Of a DNA stretch of 64,000 bases, positions 34,656-44,254 are shown one piece after another. Below the pieces are notes generated by a model. That model saw nothing but the letters and a program-made list of their open reading frames with translations, did not search any database and had not been told where the DNA came from. Source of the stretch: Algoriphagus locisalis (GTDB lineage Bacteria > Bacteroidota > Bacteroidia > Cytophagales > Cyclobacteriaceae); the NCBI RefSeq assembly GCF_900116615.1, contig NZ_FPBF01000002.1, forward strand, positions 682,001 to 746,000, given 5' to 3'. A program made the translations under genes and the position numbers. Within the stretch, counting starts at the first letter, position 1, and each line of letters begins with the position of its first letter.

Positions 34656-36182
34656 ATGAAAAAAACACAAAACCAGATGCTTATAATTTTTGGTGCGTCA
34701 GGTGATTTGACTGCACGAAAACTGGTTCCGGCAATATATAACCTCTATAAGGGTAAGCATCTTCCAGAAAATTTCGTGGTTTTGGGCGCTAGCCGAAGTG
34801 CGATGACGGATGAGGAATTCCGTCAGAAAGTAGTTCAGGAAAGCGAGTTTTTGAAGGATAAAATCAGTAAGGAAGAGAAAGCTTATATAGCTGCTTTTGC
34901 CGAAAAGCTATTTTATGAAGACTTGGGGGATGACTATGACAGCAAGTACGATGGGTTGGCAAAGAGGATTCAAAAGCTGAATAAAGAAAAGAGCTGTGAT
35001 GAAAATTACATCTTCTACCTATCCACACCTCCAAGTTTATACGAAGTAATCGCTAAGAATCTTTGCGAAGCTGATCTTACCACAGAAGAAAATGGCTGGA
35101 AGCGCATCATTGTGGAGAAGCCTTTTGGATATAGTTTGGCTACTGCTCAGGAGTTGAACGCAGGTTTGCACAAGTATTTCAACGAACCTCAGGTTTATAG
35201 AATTGATCATTATTTAGGGAAAGAAACTGTTCAAAACCTACTTGTAACGCGATTTTCCAATTCTCTTTTCGAACCTACCTGGAATCGCAGATACATCCAC
35301 CATGTGGAAATCACCAATGCAGAAACTGTCGGTGTAGAGAAACGTGGCGGGTATTATGACAAGTCCGGCGCACTTCGGGACATGTTTCAAAGTCACTTGC
35401 TTCAAGTCGTTTCCCTTATTGTGATGGAGCCACCCATCAATTCCAGTGCTGAGGAAATCCGGGATGAAAAAGTAAAGGCCTTAAAATCTCTTCGCATAAT
35501 GACAAGTGACGAAGAATTGGCAACCCACACCATGAAGGGCCAATATGTGGCTTCGACTATCGATGGCAAAAAAGTAAAGGGCTACAGAGAAGAAGACGGA
35601 GTTGATCCTGATTCTAAAACGGAGACTTTTGCGGCAGTTAAGTTTTTTGTAGACAATTGGCGTTGGAAAGATGTGCCATTCTATGTCCGCACAGCGAAGT
35701 ATATGCCGACAAAAGTGACTGAGGTGGTAATCCACTTTAAGTCTCCGGCGCATGAGGTTTTCAAAAGCCAGGATGCATACCAGAAGGACAATAAAATCAT
35801 CATTCGTATTCAGCCTGATGAGGGAATCCTGATCAAGTTTGGAGTGAAAGTTCCGGGCTTGGGCTTCCATGTGGAGCAGGCAAATATGGATTTCTACTAT
35901 TCAGATCTCGACTCAGCAGAGATTATGGATGCTTATGAGAGATTACTATTAGACGCTATGCAGGGAGATGCAACACTTTACGCGAGAGCTGATGAGGTGG
36001 AAGCTGCCTGGAAGTTTGTAGATCCAATTTTGAAATACTGGCAAAATGAAGATGTACCAACTTACGGTTACGCAGCGGGTACTTGGGGACCTAGAAACTC
36101 AGATGAAATGTTTGAGGGGCATTTTGGCTGGAGAAATCCAGGAAAACGTCTCACTGACGAAACCGGATTCTGTATTCTGTAA
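34656..36182 (+). CDS. zwf: Glucose-6-phosphate 1-dehydrogenase
   Basis: First step of the oxidative pentose-phosphate pathway, reducing NADP(+). The 508-residue enzyme has the nucleotide-binding GASGDLTARKL (13-23) and the active-site RIDHYLGKE (182-190). Length and sequence fit the bacterial family. It is followed 126 bp later by pgl and is divergent from gnd. Confidence 0.97.
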   Translation: MKKTQNQMLIIFGASGDLTARKLVPAIYNLYKGKHLPENFVVLGASRSAMTDEEFRQKVVQESEFLKDKISKEEKAYIAAFAEKLFYEDLGDDYDSKYDGLAKRIQKLNKEKSCDENYIFYLSTPPSLYEVIAKNLCEADLTTEENGWKRIIVEKPFGYSLATAQELNAGLHKYFNEPQVYRIDHYLGKETVQNLLVTRFSNSLFEPTWNRRYIHHVEITNAETVGVEKRGGYYDKSGALRDMFQSHLLQVVSLIVMEPPINSSAEEIRDEKVKALKSLRIMTSDEELATHTMKGQYVASTIDGKKVKGYREEDGVDPDSKTETFAAVKFFVDNWRWKDVPFYVRTAKYMPTKVTEVVIHFKSPAHEVFKSQDAYQKDNKIIIRIQPDEGILIKFGVKVPGLGFHVEQANMDFYYSDLDSAEIMDAYERLLLDAMQGDATLYARADEVEAAWKFVDPILKYWQNEDVPTYGYAAGTWGPRNSDEMFEGHFGWRNPGKRLTDETGFCIL

Positions 36183-36189
36183 TCCTTTT

Positions 36190-36272
36190 TTACCGCAAAG
36201 TTCACGGAGAATTTCGCAGAGGGCGCAGTTTATTAATTAAGCTTTCGCTAAAAGTGGGAAAACTTAATTAAT
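36190..36272. repeat. Repeat-like segment and inverted repeat after zwf
   Basis: ACCGCAAAGTTCACGGAG followed by TTTCGCAGAGGGCGCAG (about 36192-36228) is a version of the CGCAAAG-type repeats seen between Bacteroidota genes. It is followed by ATTAATTAAG (36232-36241) paired with CTTAATTAAT (36263-36272), a 10-bp inverted repeat that could be a weak terminator for zwf. Confidence 0.5.
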
Positions 36273-36308
36273 CCATCCTGCGATCGTAATTATAAATTTT
36301 CAAACTCA

Positions 36309-37037
36309 ATGACACTAAAAATATACGATACCAAAGAGCAAGTTGCCGAGGAATTTTCTGAATACTTCCGAGACTTGGCAGCTAGCGATCAAACGATCCA
36401 CGTTGCGCTGTCAGGCGGCAGCACTCCGAAGATTATTTTCGACTATTTGGCAGAAAATTTTGGAAGCGAAATCAACTGGTCAAAAATCAAGTTTTACTGG
36501 GGTGATGAACGCTGCGTGGCACCGACAGATTCTGAAAGCAATTATAAAATGACAGTGGATCACCTGCTGTCAAAAATAGAAGTTCCTTTCTTCAATATTT
36601 TCAGGGTTTTAGGAGAAAATGATCCCGAAGAAGAAGCTCAGCGCTACAGTAAAGTCCTATCCGATGAATTGCCGATAGTCAACGGAATACCACAATTCGA
36701 TCTGGTCATGCTCGGCATGGGTGATGATGGACATACCGTTTCTATTTTCCCGGATTCCATCTCTCTTTGGGATGCTAAAGAAAACTGCGTGGTAGCTACG
36801 CATCCTGACTCAGGGCAAAAACGTGTGACGATTACAGGAAAAGTCGTGAACAACTCCAAAGCGGTAGCTTTCTTGGTAACAGGAGCTGGAAAAGCAGAAA
36901 AAGTACAGGAAATTGTGATGCTTGAAGGAGATTTTGCCAACTACCCGGCTTCACTGGTCAAGCCTATCAGTGAGAATTTAACTTGGTTCCTTGATCGGGA
37001 TGCAGCAAAAAATCTAGATTTTTCTGAAGAGTATTAG
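36309..37037 (+). CDS. pgl: 6-phosphogluconolactonase
   Basis: Hydrolyses 6-phosphogluconolactone, the step between Zwf and Gnd. The 242-residue NagB/DevB-type protein has ALSGGSTPKIIFDYL (about 32-46), FYWGDERCVAPTDSESNY (about 62-79), and the LGMGDDGHTVSIFP motif near 136-149, which carries the catalytic His. zwf, pgl and gnd together complete the oxidative branch. Confidence 0.94.
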   Translation: MTLKIYDTKEQVAEEFSEYFRDLAASDQTIHVALSGGSTPKIIFDYLAENFGSEINWSKIKFYWGDERCVAPTDSESNYKMTVDHLLSKIEVPFFNIFRVLGENDPEEEAQRYSKVLSDELPIVNGIPQFDLVMLGMGDDGHTVSIFPDSISLWDAKENCVVATHPDSGQKRVTITGKVVNNSKAVAFLVTGAGKAEKVQEIVMLEGDFANYPASLVKPISENLTWFLDRDAAKNLDFSEEY

Positions 37038-37161
37038 AGCAACTAGTGATACCATGGATAGGCCTATATACGGGTTAAGGTTATTTAACTATTAAATCAG
37101 GCATTCGTATAGTTAAAATCTGGGGATTGAAGTATCTTAAGGTTCAATCTAGTACATACTC

Positions 37162-39198
37162 ATGCGAAAATTAGTAGTTATTCTTTTTTTGTTGACTTGT
37201 AAATCAGTTTGTGGACAAGATGGAATAATTAAACCAAAGGATATTTCTACACTTGATTCCGTTATTTATTCGCTGGAGAAGGAATATGAAAATAGTATTG
37301 TTCCTGATTATTTCTCCCTGCCACAGACCACTTCTGATTATTTTGAGATAAAAACCAGTGACCTAGATGGCTTTAGCGAAGTATTCAAAAAGGCAAATAG
37401 CATTGAGGAGTTGATGGCTGCATATCCTCAATTGATTGTGGATAGAAGCTTGCTTATCATAAAAAGCCAGTACATTGATTACAAGGATAATGAGGTGATA
37501 GCTATAAAAACGTTTGAAATAAAAAACAATAGAAATCACGAAATAGTCATTCCATATTCTGATTCTCTGGAAAAGCAATTAAAATTTTTTGAATTCTATA
37601 AAAGCTACAAATCCGATCTTTACACTATTTCCGGATTTTTTTTAGAAGATTATTTTCAATCGTATAAAATTCCGGAGAAGTACGCAGACTGGCTTTTTTA
37701 TGGGGATGTACTTATTCAGCCTGAGGAGAAAATTTTTATTGTTGAAAATAAATCAATGCCTGACTTCACAACTACTGAGGAAACGATTATTGATTCATTG
37801 GTTTCTTATTTTGATTTAAAATCCGGAAAACCATTTTACCCAAAGGATCCCAATAATTTAAATCATTATAGAGATTCTCTTGAAATGTGGAGGACAAAAA
37901 GGAAATCAGATTTGAGTAAGATTTATGAAGAAGATGCTACTTTCAAAATCCTTTTGGACAGTGCACTTACTTTTGCCGAAAAATCCCAAGTCACAAATGG
38001 AGACTTAGAAGATTTTACGGCACATTTACTATCAAAAGAGCGGGCTTTAAATCTGATGAGGCTTAATCAGCAGGTAGGTTCCTGCAGTTTTGATAATGGT
38101 CCACTAGAGCAGCAGAAGAGGATCGCAAGGCTTGCGGCTGAAACCCACGATTGGAGCATATTTATCAAAGCTTTTTTAAACGTGATGAATGACCAAGTCT
38201 CTAGAGTAGCTGACAATTCTATAGCTTCTGAGGCTCGCTCTACCTATGTGCAAGAGCTAAAAAAGCTAGATTTAGACATGTACAAAATTCTTCTTGGGGC
38301 AAACTTAAAAGTGAAGAATGGAGATCAAGCACATTACTTTGCTGATGGAAGCAAGATCGCTCAGGCTTTTGCCAACCTAGAGGAAAATGATCAAGAATAT
38401 TTTGAAAATACACTTGTACGTATAATCCAAGACAATTCTGTTGATGATTTTAATAAGCTCCACCATTACAACACTTTTCTCAATTATCAATATTTTCAAA
38501 ACAAAACAGATGACTCTCTAAGAATTGCGGATAAAATAAATTCGCTTACTCCTTATTTACCTTTTACCATAAAATCCAGGATAGAGAATCCAAATAAACA
38601 ATTGTCCGAATTGCTTCATCGAGAAGCCAAGACACTAGAAAAATTTGAAATTTTAGACTCCGATATTGGCAACATTTTATCCTACAGCTACAGTGGAGAT
38701 TGCTGGATGGCAGATATGGTAGAAAAAGGCAATGAAAGCAATATTGTATATAATCTCACTATGCCCATAACGGACGAAATAACTCCATTTAATAATTTCA
38801 CCACTCATATGTCTGAACTCAAGCGGAGAATAGAAAATCATGATTTCATCCAACAAATAGCAAATCAAAACCTCTCCAATAGGATCTATATAAACTTTAC
38901 AGACGATCGGTCATTTGCCAACTTTAAAGATAGAGTCTTGGAGAAAATCCCTGAAAAAATAAAAGAAAGTGAGTCGTTTGAAAATGCTTTATCCTTTTAC
39001 ATTACCTTCTCGAATAGACGGTATGTGCGGTTTATCCTATTGGAAAATAACGCTGTTCTGGTATTGGGAATACCCGAGGGGTTTACTTTACCAGGCTATG
39101 ATTTTGATGAGTTGGTTACCGCTACATCAGAAGGATTTTTACACAAGAGTTATGACAGCTACAAATTGTTCAACGAAAAGGGGAAGATGCTAAATTAG
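37162..39198 (+). CDS. Large secreted protein, unknown function
   Basis: A 678-residue protein with an N-terminal signal peptide (MRKLVVILFLLTCKSVCGQ). No recognised domain. The chain is rich in Asn, Asp, Tyr, Phe and Lys, and the gene is visibly AT-rich in third positions compared with pgl before it. Isolated Cys (QVGSCSFDNG near 310; SGDCWMADMV near 517) may form a disulfide in the periplasm. It stands alone between pgl and the GH28 gene. The low G+C and lack of recognisable relatives could reflect transfer or rapid change, but this is not shown. Confidence 0.6.
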   Translation: MRKLVVILFLLTCKSVCGQDGIIKPKDISTLDSVIYSLEKEYENSIVPDYFSLPQTTSDYFEIKTSDLDGFSEVFKKANSIEELMAAYPQLIVDRSLLIIKSQYIDYKDNEVIAIKTFEIKNNRNHEIVIPYSDSLEKQLKFFEFYKSYKSDLYTISGFFLEDYFQSYKIPEKYADWLFYGDVLIQPEEKIFIVENKSMPDFTTTEETIIDSLVSYFDLKSGKPFYPKDPNNLNHYRDSLEMWRTKRKSDLSKIYEEDATFKILLDSALTFAEKSQVTNGDLEDFTAHLLSKERALNLMRLNQQVGSCSFDNGPLEQQKRIARLAAETHDWSIFIKAFLNVMNDQVSRVADNSIASEARSTYVQELKKLDLDMYKILLGANLKVKNGDQAHYFADGSKIAQAFANLEENDQEYFENTLVRIIQDNSVDDFNKLHHYNTFLNYQYFQNKTDDSLRIADKINSLTPYLPFTIKSRIENPNKQLSELLHREAKTLEKFEILDSDIGNILSYSYSGDCWMADMVEKGNESNIVYNLTMPITDEITPFNNFTTHMSELKRRIENHDFIQQIANQNLSNRIYINFTDDRSFANFKDRVLEKIPEKIKESESFENALSFYITFSNRRYVRFILLENNAVLVLGIPEGFTLPGYDFDELVTATSEGFLHKSYDSYKLFNEKGKMLN

Positions 39199-39384
39199 CC
39201 CTGATAAACCGACCTAAGGCATAGTTTCCAGAGATATCAAGCTCTTCCTTCGAACAGCTCTTTCTCACGTCTCCTTTTGGAATTAAATCCCTACAGGATA
39301 CCACCTGATGGCATTGCGCTTGACTTTTAATAGACTTGTAACTTGACTTGAACTTTGTAATTAATCGAACCAATTCTGATCTGA

Positions 39385-40713
39385 ATGAGAACGCTATTTT
39401 CTTCCTGTTTCTACTTCCTTTTGATATTTCAGACTGGTTTTTCTCAGCAACAAGCCACAGAAACCTGGCCTGATGGAAGCGAGATCTCACCTTGGTTTCA
39501 TGATTATTCCAAAATCAAATTGGAAGACCTAGGCAAGCAGTATGTCTTGACTGATTTTGGGGTTGAAAATGACAGCAGTATCATACAAACGAAGCAAATC
39601 CAAGCTGTAATTGATGAGGCTGAAAAAAATGGAGGTGGGGTCATCATAGTCCCAAAAGGCACTTTTCTAAGCGGAGCGCTATTTTTCAAACCCAAAACCC
39701 ATTTGCATGTCGTGGAGGGCGCTGTATTAAAAGGCTCAGATGATATTGCAAATTATCCTTTGATTCCTTCTCGTATGGAGGGTCAAAACTTGGATTACTA
39801 TGCCGCACTTGTCAATGCCTACGGAGTTGATGGATTTACTATTTCTGGCCATGGAACAATCAACGGAAATGGATTGAAATTCTGGGAGGCTTTTTGGCAG
39901 AGAAGAAAGGAAGATCCCAACTGTACTAATCTGGAAGTATCTCGACCACGGTTGGTGTTCATCTGGAAAAGTAATGACGTGCAGGTTCAGGATGTAAGTC
40001 TCATCAATGCAGGCTTCTGGAGCAGCCATTATTATCAATGCAAAAACATTAAGCTACTTGATCTCACGATTACTTCTCCACATGAACCTGTCAAAGCACC
40101 AAGTACTGATGCGATTGATCTGGATGTCGTATCAAACGTGCTGATCAAAGGATGCTACCTCGCAGTGAATGACGATGCGATAGCACTTAAGGGCGGGAAA
40201 GGACCTTGGGCAGATGAGGATCCAAATAACGGGGAGAACACCAATATCATCATCGAAGACAGTGAATTTGGCTTTTGCCATGGAGCACTTACCAATGGTA
40301 GCGAATCGATTCACAATAAAAATGTGATCATGCGGAATATTAAGGTGCAGGATGCTGTACGCCTATTGTGGCTGAAAATGCGACCTGACACTCCACAACA
40401 CTATGAATACATTACCTTAGAAAATATCACAGGCAAAGTCCGCAGCTTCATCTATGTGAAGCCTTGGACTCAGTTTTTTGATCTCAAAGGCAAAGAAGAA
40501 GTTCCTCTTTCCTATTCGGACCACATCACCATGAAAAATATGGACTTGGAATGTGATATATTTTTCGATGTGGCGATTACAGAGCACGATAGACTTTCCG
40601 ATTTTACATTCGAAAACCTGAATATACGAGCTGCAAAAGCTGATTTCGAACCAGACTTTGTAAAAGGGTTTGAAGTAAAAAATGTGGTAGTAAACGGTAA
40701 AAAATTGGACTGA
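39385..40713 (+). CDS. Glycoside hydrolase family 28 (polygalacturonase-like)
   Basis: Secreted pectin-degrading-type enzyme, 442 residues with a signal peptide (cleavage near GFSQQ). The right-handed beta-helix pattern and catalytic set are visible: STDAIDLD at 240-247 (D242), NDDAIALKGG at 262-271 (D263-D264), and a CHG at 298-300 in place of the usual GHG. The substrate could be polygalacturonate, rhamnogalacturonan or xylogalacturonan; the family alone does not decide. No SusC/D pair or other pectin genes adjoin it. Confidence 0.88.
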   Translation: MRTLFSSCFYFLLIFQTGFSQQQATETWPDGSEISPWFHDYSKIKLEDLGKQYVLTDFGVENDSSIIQTKQIQAVIDEAEKNGGGVIIVPKGTFLSGALFFKPKTHLHVVEGAVLKGSDDIANYPLIPSRMEGQNLDYYAALVNAYGVDGFTISGHGTINGNGLKFWEAFWQRRKEDPNCTNLEVSRPRLVFIWKSNDVQVQDVSLINAGFWSSHYYQCKNIKLLDLTITSPHEPVKAPSTDAIDLDVVSNVLIKGCYLAVNDDAIALKGGKGPWADEDPNNGENTNIIIEDSEFGFCHGALTNGSESIHNKNVIMRNIKVQDAVRLLWLKMRPDTPQHYEYITLENITGKVRSFIYVKPWTQFFDLKGKEEVPLSYSDHITMKNMDLECDIFFDVAITEHDRLSDFTFENLNIRAAKADFEPDFVKGFEVKNVVVNGKKLD

Positions 40714-40771
40714 TCACCGCATACAAGCAATCAATAAAATCCTGAAATTCGCGGTTCTAATCACCTCGCAA

Positions 40772-41140
40772 ATGAAGGCTCTTCTCACGATCGCACTGCT
40801 AATTCTTTCCAATACCTTCATGACTTTGGCTTGGTACGGCCATCTAAAGTTTGCCGAATGGAAATGGTTCAGTAAGCTGGGTTTGGTTTCGGTGATTTTG
40901 GTGAGCTGGGGAATCGCCTTATTCGAATATTGCTTTCAGGTTCCAGCCAATAAAATAGGCTTTGATGGCAATGGTGGTCCTTTTTCCTTGGTTCAACTGA
41001 AAGTGATTCAGGAAGTGATCACGCTGGTCATATTTATGATTTTTTCCTTAATCGCTTTCAAAACTGAGACCTTCAGACTCAATCATCTTATTGGATCCAT
41101 ATTCTTGGTTTTAGCCGTTTACTTTTTCTTCAAGAAGTAG
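40772..41140 (+). CDS. DMT-family (DUF486) membrane protein
   Basis: A 122-residue inner-membrane protein with four predicted TM segments (about 2-22, 31-51, 72-93, 100-120). The sequence IALFEYCFQVPANKIGF and FSLVQLKVIQEVITLVIF are typical of the DUF486 family, a four-TM relative of the drug/metabolite transporters. Substrate unknown. It lies convergent with the metallopeptidase gene. Confidence 0.85.
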   Translation: MKALLTIALLILSNTFMTLAWYGHLKFAEWKWFSKLGLVSVILVSWGIALFEYCFQVPANKIGFDGNGGPFSLVQLKVIQEVITLVIFMIFSLIAFKTETFRLNHLIGSIFLVLAVYFFFKK

Positions 41141-41150
41141 TTATATCCCC

Positions 41151-42194
41151 TCATAGATTATAAATAAGGGTATGGATAAATTTCATTTTAGTCACCGCAG
41201 CTGAGCTGACCACAAAAGGATACGCATCGGGCACTCCCATACTTCTGTTCAGACTATTGATAGCAAATGATATGGGTGCCCAACTTTGATAGATTTTTTC
41301 AAAGTCTCTTTTTTCATAAGGATCAAAGGTAAATGCCCCTTTTAAGCTCTTTTCTTTGACGTTTGGGTTAACTGATATCCCATAGTAATAAGCCGTCTCG
41401 GCCATATCCATGATGTGTAAATAATGTGCCCAAGTCTCCGCCCAATCCTCCCAGGCATGTGAACTAGCATATTGGCTGATAAATGTCTGCTGCCAATTTG
41501 AAGGAGCTCCTGTTTGGTAGTAATTCTTCAGCGCTTCACCATAATCTAAGCTGTCATCACCAAATAGATTTCTGAATTCCAAAAGGCGCTTTTCATTGTT
41601 AGCCACTAATCTATCCCAAAAGTAATGACCCACTTCGTGGCGAAAATGCCCGATTAGCGTACGGTAAGGTTCTGACATTTGCTTTCTCATCTGCTCTCTA
41701 TGCACTGAATCCGCTTCAGAAAGTAAAATTGTAATCAATCCATTTGCATGGCCAGTCATGATCTGACTGTCTCCCTGACGGGAAATAAAATCAAATGAAA
41801 GTCCAATCTCAGGATTTGTCTCCTGGGGAGGAATAGCTAACTCAAGCTTCAGTAATTGATAAACAAGTCTGTGTTTTGCAACCTCAAGCTTCTGCCATTT
41901 GGGAAAGTTTTCTGCATCAGATAAATCTGGAATAGTCCTATTGAGTTCACAGGCAGGACAAAACTCATTGTCTTGCTCTGCTGGAATCAACCAATTGCAA
42001 ACTCCCAGATCTTTGTTTTCGCAGTATTTATAAGCCTTACCTTTTCGATCAGAAATAAGGGGAAATTTACTGGGATCAAATGTGAGCATTGTCGAAGTAG
42101 TGCTGGAATAACCAGTAAGATGCCCACATTTTTCACAATGATCGTTTTCGAAATAAAGTGGATGAGCGCAATTTCCGCATTCAAAAATTTTCAT
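41151..42194 (-). CDS. Zinc-ribbon putative metallopeptidase
   Basis: A 347-residue cytoplasmic-looking protein. N-terminal zinc ribbon: C6-x2-C9 and C20-x2-C23. A second Cys set at 58, 66, 79 and 82 may form another ribbon. The catalytic zincin motif is H186-E-V-G-H190 (RHEVGHYFWD), followed by an acidic region. This arrangement matches the 'putative zinc-binding metallopeptidase' (Peptidase_Mx-like) group. Substrate unknown. Monocistronic and convergent with the DMT-family gene. Confidence 0.85.
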   Translation of the reverse strand: MKIFECGNCAHPLYFENDHCEKCGHLTGYSSTTSTMLTFDPSKFPLISDRKGKAYKYCENKDLGVCNWLIPAEQDNEFCPACELNRTIPDLSDAENFPKWQKLEVAKHRLVYQLLKLELAIPPQETNPEIGLSFDFISRQGDSQIMTGHANGLITILLSEADSVHREQMRKQMSEPYRTLIGHFRHEVGHYFWDRLVANNEKRLLEFRNLFGDDSLDYGEALKNYYQTGAPSNWQQTFISQYASSHAWEDWAETWAHYLHIMDMAETAYYYGISVNPNVKEKSLKGAFTFDPYEKRDFEKIYQSWAPISFAINSLNRSMGVPDAYPFVVSSAAVTKMKFIHTLIYNL

Positions 42195-42564
42195 ATCGTT
42201 TTTGCTAGGTAAGGTAAGATAGGAAGAAGTTTAACTCACATTTCAAGCCAGTAAAATAGATTTCCTTAATTCTACCAATGAATCGAATCAGTAAGCTTTT
42301 TAATCTCATTCTTTTTAAAACACATGAGAACTTCACGATAATAGTATATCTCTTGAGGGAATAAAAAATCACAGTATGGGACAAAATTCACCAATTAAGC
42401 CATATTCACTCGTTGGCTTCCAAAATCAAAGACAATCTGACCAAATTTACGTTACCCAAACCATCAACGGTGAATGGCAAGACAACAAAATATTAACACA
42501 GTAATAGTCATTTTTTAGAAATAATATTTGTAAATTCATTATACTAACTACAACCCCCACTTTT
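42195..42564. other. Intergenic region upstream of aqpZ
   Basis: About 370 bp between the divergent metallopeptidase gene and aqpZ. It is AT-rich. Apart from a 42-codon ORF at 42376-42504, no coding, RNA or clear terminator signal was found. TAATATTTG near 42527 is close to a TAnnTTTG promoter box and may drive aqpZ. Confidence 0.5.
42376..42504 (+). CDS. Small ORF, uncertain
   Basis: ATG to TAA gives 42 residues (MGQNSPIKPYSLVGF, then a Gln/Asn/Ile-rich tail ending KILTQ). Polar, no membrane segment, no recognised family. The composition is protein-like, but length alone cannot exclude chance. It could be a small protein, or a remnant. Confidence 0.3.
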   Translation: MGQNSPIKPYSLVGFQNQRQSDQIYVTQTINGEWQDNKILTQ

Positions 42565-43248
42565 ATGAAAAAACTCGTTGCAGAATTTATTGGAACCCTC
42601 TGGCTAGTGCTAGGTGGTTGCGGAAGTGCCGTATTAGCAGCAGGTTTCCCTGAACTGGGAATTGGATTCGTCGGAGTATCTTTTGCCTTCGGCCTTACTG
42701 TTTTAACAATGGCCTATGCTATTGGTCATATCTCCGGTTGCCATCTCAACCCCGCTGTGACTGTGGGACTTTGGATCGGAGGAAGGTTTGATAGCAAGGA
42801 TGTCATAGGATACATCATCGCGCAAGTTCTGGGTGGTTTGGCAGGCGCCGCTATTTTATATACGATTGCTACAGGCAAAGCTGGAGTAGAGCTAGGAGGA
42901 TTTGCCGCAAATGGCTATGGTGAGGCGTCTCCGGGAGGATATAATCTGGCTTCCGCCTTAATTACAGAGGTAGTGATGACCTTTATGTTTTTGACTATTA
43001 TTCTTGGATCTACCTACCCTAAATCACCGGCTGGATTTGCAGGAATTGCCATTGGTTTAGCCTTGGTTTTAATCCATTTAATCAGTATTCCTGTCACAAA
43101 CACATCCGTAAATCCTGCCAGAAGCACTTCTCAGGCTATTTTCGCAGGAGGAATTTACTTGCAACAATTATGGCTTTTCTGGCTTGCACCGATTGTGGGA
43201 GCCGTTTTAGCTGGAATTGTTTATAAATACCTAGCGCCAAACGAATAA
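42565..43248 (+). CDS. aqpZ: Aquaporin Z-type water channel
   Basis: Inner-membrane water channel, 227 residues with six TM segments. The two NPA boxes are N62-P-A (HLNPAVTVG) and N183-P-A-R ([11 protein letters not shown]), the second with the selectivity-filter Arg. His and small residues around the pore fit a water-selective AqpZ rather than GlpF. Typical length. Confidence 0.95.
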   Translation: MKKLVAEFIGTLWLVLGGCGSAVLAAGFPELGIGFVGVSFAFGLTVLTMAYAIGHISGCHLNPAVTVGLWIGGRFDSKDVIGYIIAQVLGGLAGAAILYTIATGKAGVELGGFAANGYGEASPGGYNLASALITEVVMTFMFLTIILGSTYPKSPAGFAGIAIGLALVLIHLISIPVTNTSVNPARSTSQAIFAGGIYLQQLWLFWLAPIVGAVLAGIVYKYLAPNE

Positions 43249-43310
43249 TTAAAGAAAAAAGTGAATATTTGTAAGTAGTATTTTCTATTTATAATATATC
43301 CCATATTAAT

Positions 43311-43763
43311 ATGAAGTATTTAAAGATTTTAACTCTTGTATTGTTTTTTGGATTGGGAGCGTCACTTGAAAGTAATGCTCAGGAACTAGGTATTCGTTTT
43401 GGTCAATTCGGAGGAAACAATGTGGCTATTGACGGAGTGTTTGCCCTTGGCGAATTCAGTAGAATCCATGGAGACGTCAGCTTCGGGTCAGGCGTTGGCA
43501 TTGACCTAATTTGGAACCCACTCTACAGACCGGTGGGATCAAGTGATTTCAACTGGTATGCCGGTTTTGGCCCGTCAATTTATATCGATGATCCATTCTC
43601 TTTTGGAGTAGCTGGAGAGATAGGCATTGAATATGCATTTGAAGAAGTACCTATTGTAATCGGTGCGGATTGGCGACCTACTCTTCGTATTGTCGAAAAC
43701 ACTGATTTCTTTGCAGATGTCTTTGGTCTCAATATCAGATGGCGATTTGGTAATATAAATTAA
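43311..43763 (+). CDS. Small outer-membrane beta-barrel protein
   Basis: A 150-residue protein with a signal peptide (cleavage near SNAQ). Gly- and aromatic-rich strands alternate (DFNWYAGFGPSIYI, FSFGVAGEIGIEYAF), and the C-terminus ends GLNIRWRFGNIN. Resembles small OmpW/porin-like barrels of Bacteroidota. Function unknown. About 60 bp after aqpZ and followed by a terminator. Confidence 0.7.
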   Translation: MKYLKILTLVLFFGLGASLESNAQELGIRFGQFGGNNVAIDGVFALGEFSRIHGDVSFGSGVGIDLIWNPLYRPVGSSDFNWYAGFGPSIYIDDPFSFGVAGEIGIEYAFEEVPIVIGADWRPTLRIVENTDFFADVFGLNIRWRFGNIN

Positions 43764-43768
43764 TAATT

Positions 43769-43795
43769 AGAGCAGGTGATCCCTGCTCTTTTTTT
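43769..43795 (+). terminator. Intrinsic terminator abutting the next start codon
   Basis: Stem AGAGCAGG (43769-43776) with CCTGCTCT (43782-43789) and a run of T to 43795. The ATG of the YdeI/DUF1905-like gene is at 43796, the first base after the T run. Confidence 0.85.
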
Positions 43796-44254
43796 ATGCT
43801 AAAATTAGTTGACGGTGAATTCCTTATTGAGCGAATGCAGGGGAAAGGCGGCTGGAGCTTTGTGAAATTTCCAAAGGAAATTATGCCCTCTTCCAAAGCC
43901 TTTGGAATGATGAAGGTATCCGGCAGTATCGATGATTTTTCTTTTGAAGGGAAACATCTCATGCCCATGGGAAATGGGTATATTTTCCTTCCATTAGCCA
44001 AACCAATACGCACAAAAATAGGCAAGCAGGAAGGAGACATCGTTTGGGTGAAACTATATAAAGAAGAAATCCCGGAAGAGATCCCGCTGGAATTAATAGC
44101 GTGCCTGAAAGATGACCCTGGAAAATATGACCTTTTCCAAAAGCTCTCTAAAACAGATCAAAAACACTGGATAGAATACATCTTTAGCACTGATAAGATC
44201 GAAGAAAGGTCAGACAGAATACTTAAGTTACTTCATCAATTGGACAAGTCTTAG
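43796..44254 (+). CDS. YdeI/OmpD-associated (DUF1905) family protein
   Basis: A 152-residue protein. The N-terminal part (residues 5-90) has the DUF1905 pattern: IERMQGKGGWSFVKFPKEI, then GSIDDFSFEGKHLMPMGNGYIFLPLAKPIR. A YdeI-type C-terminal helical part follows (LIACLKDDPGKYDLFQKLSKTDQKHWIEYI). The family is linked by name to bacteriocin protection, but its role is not known here. Its start lies right behind a terminator and its stop overlaps the convergent receptor gene by 4 bases. Confidence 0.8.
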   Translation: MLKLVDGEFLIERMQGKGGWSFVKFPKEIMPSSKAFGMMKVSGSIDDFSFEGKHLMPMGNGYIFLPLAKPIRTKIGKQEGDIVWVKLYKEEIPEEIPLELIACLKDDPGKYDLFQKLSKTDQKHWIEYIFSTDKIEERSDRILKLLHQLDKS

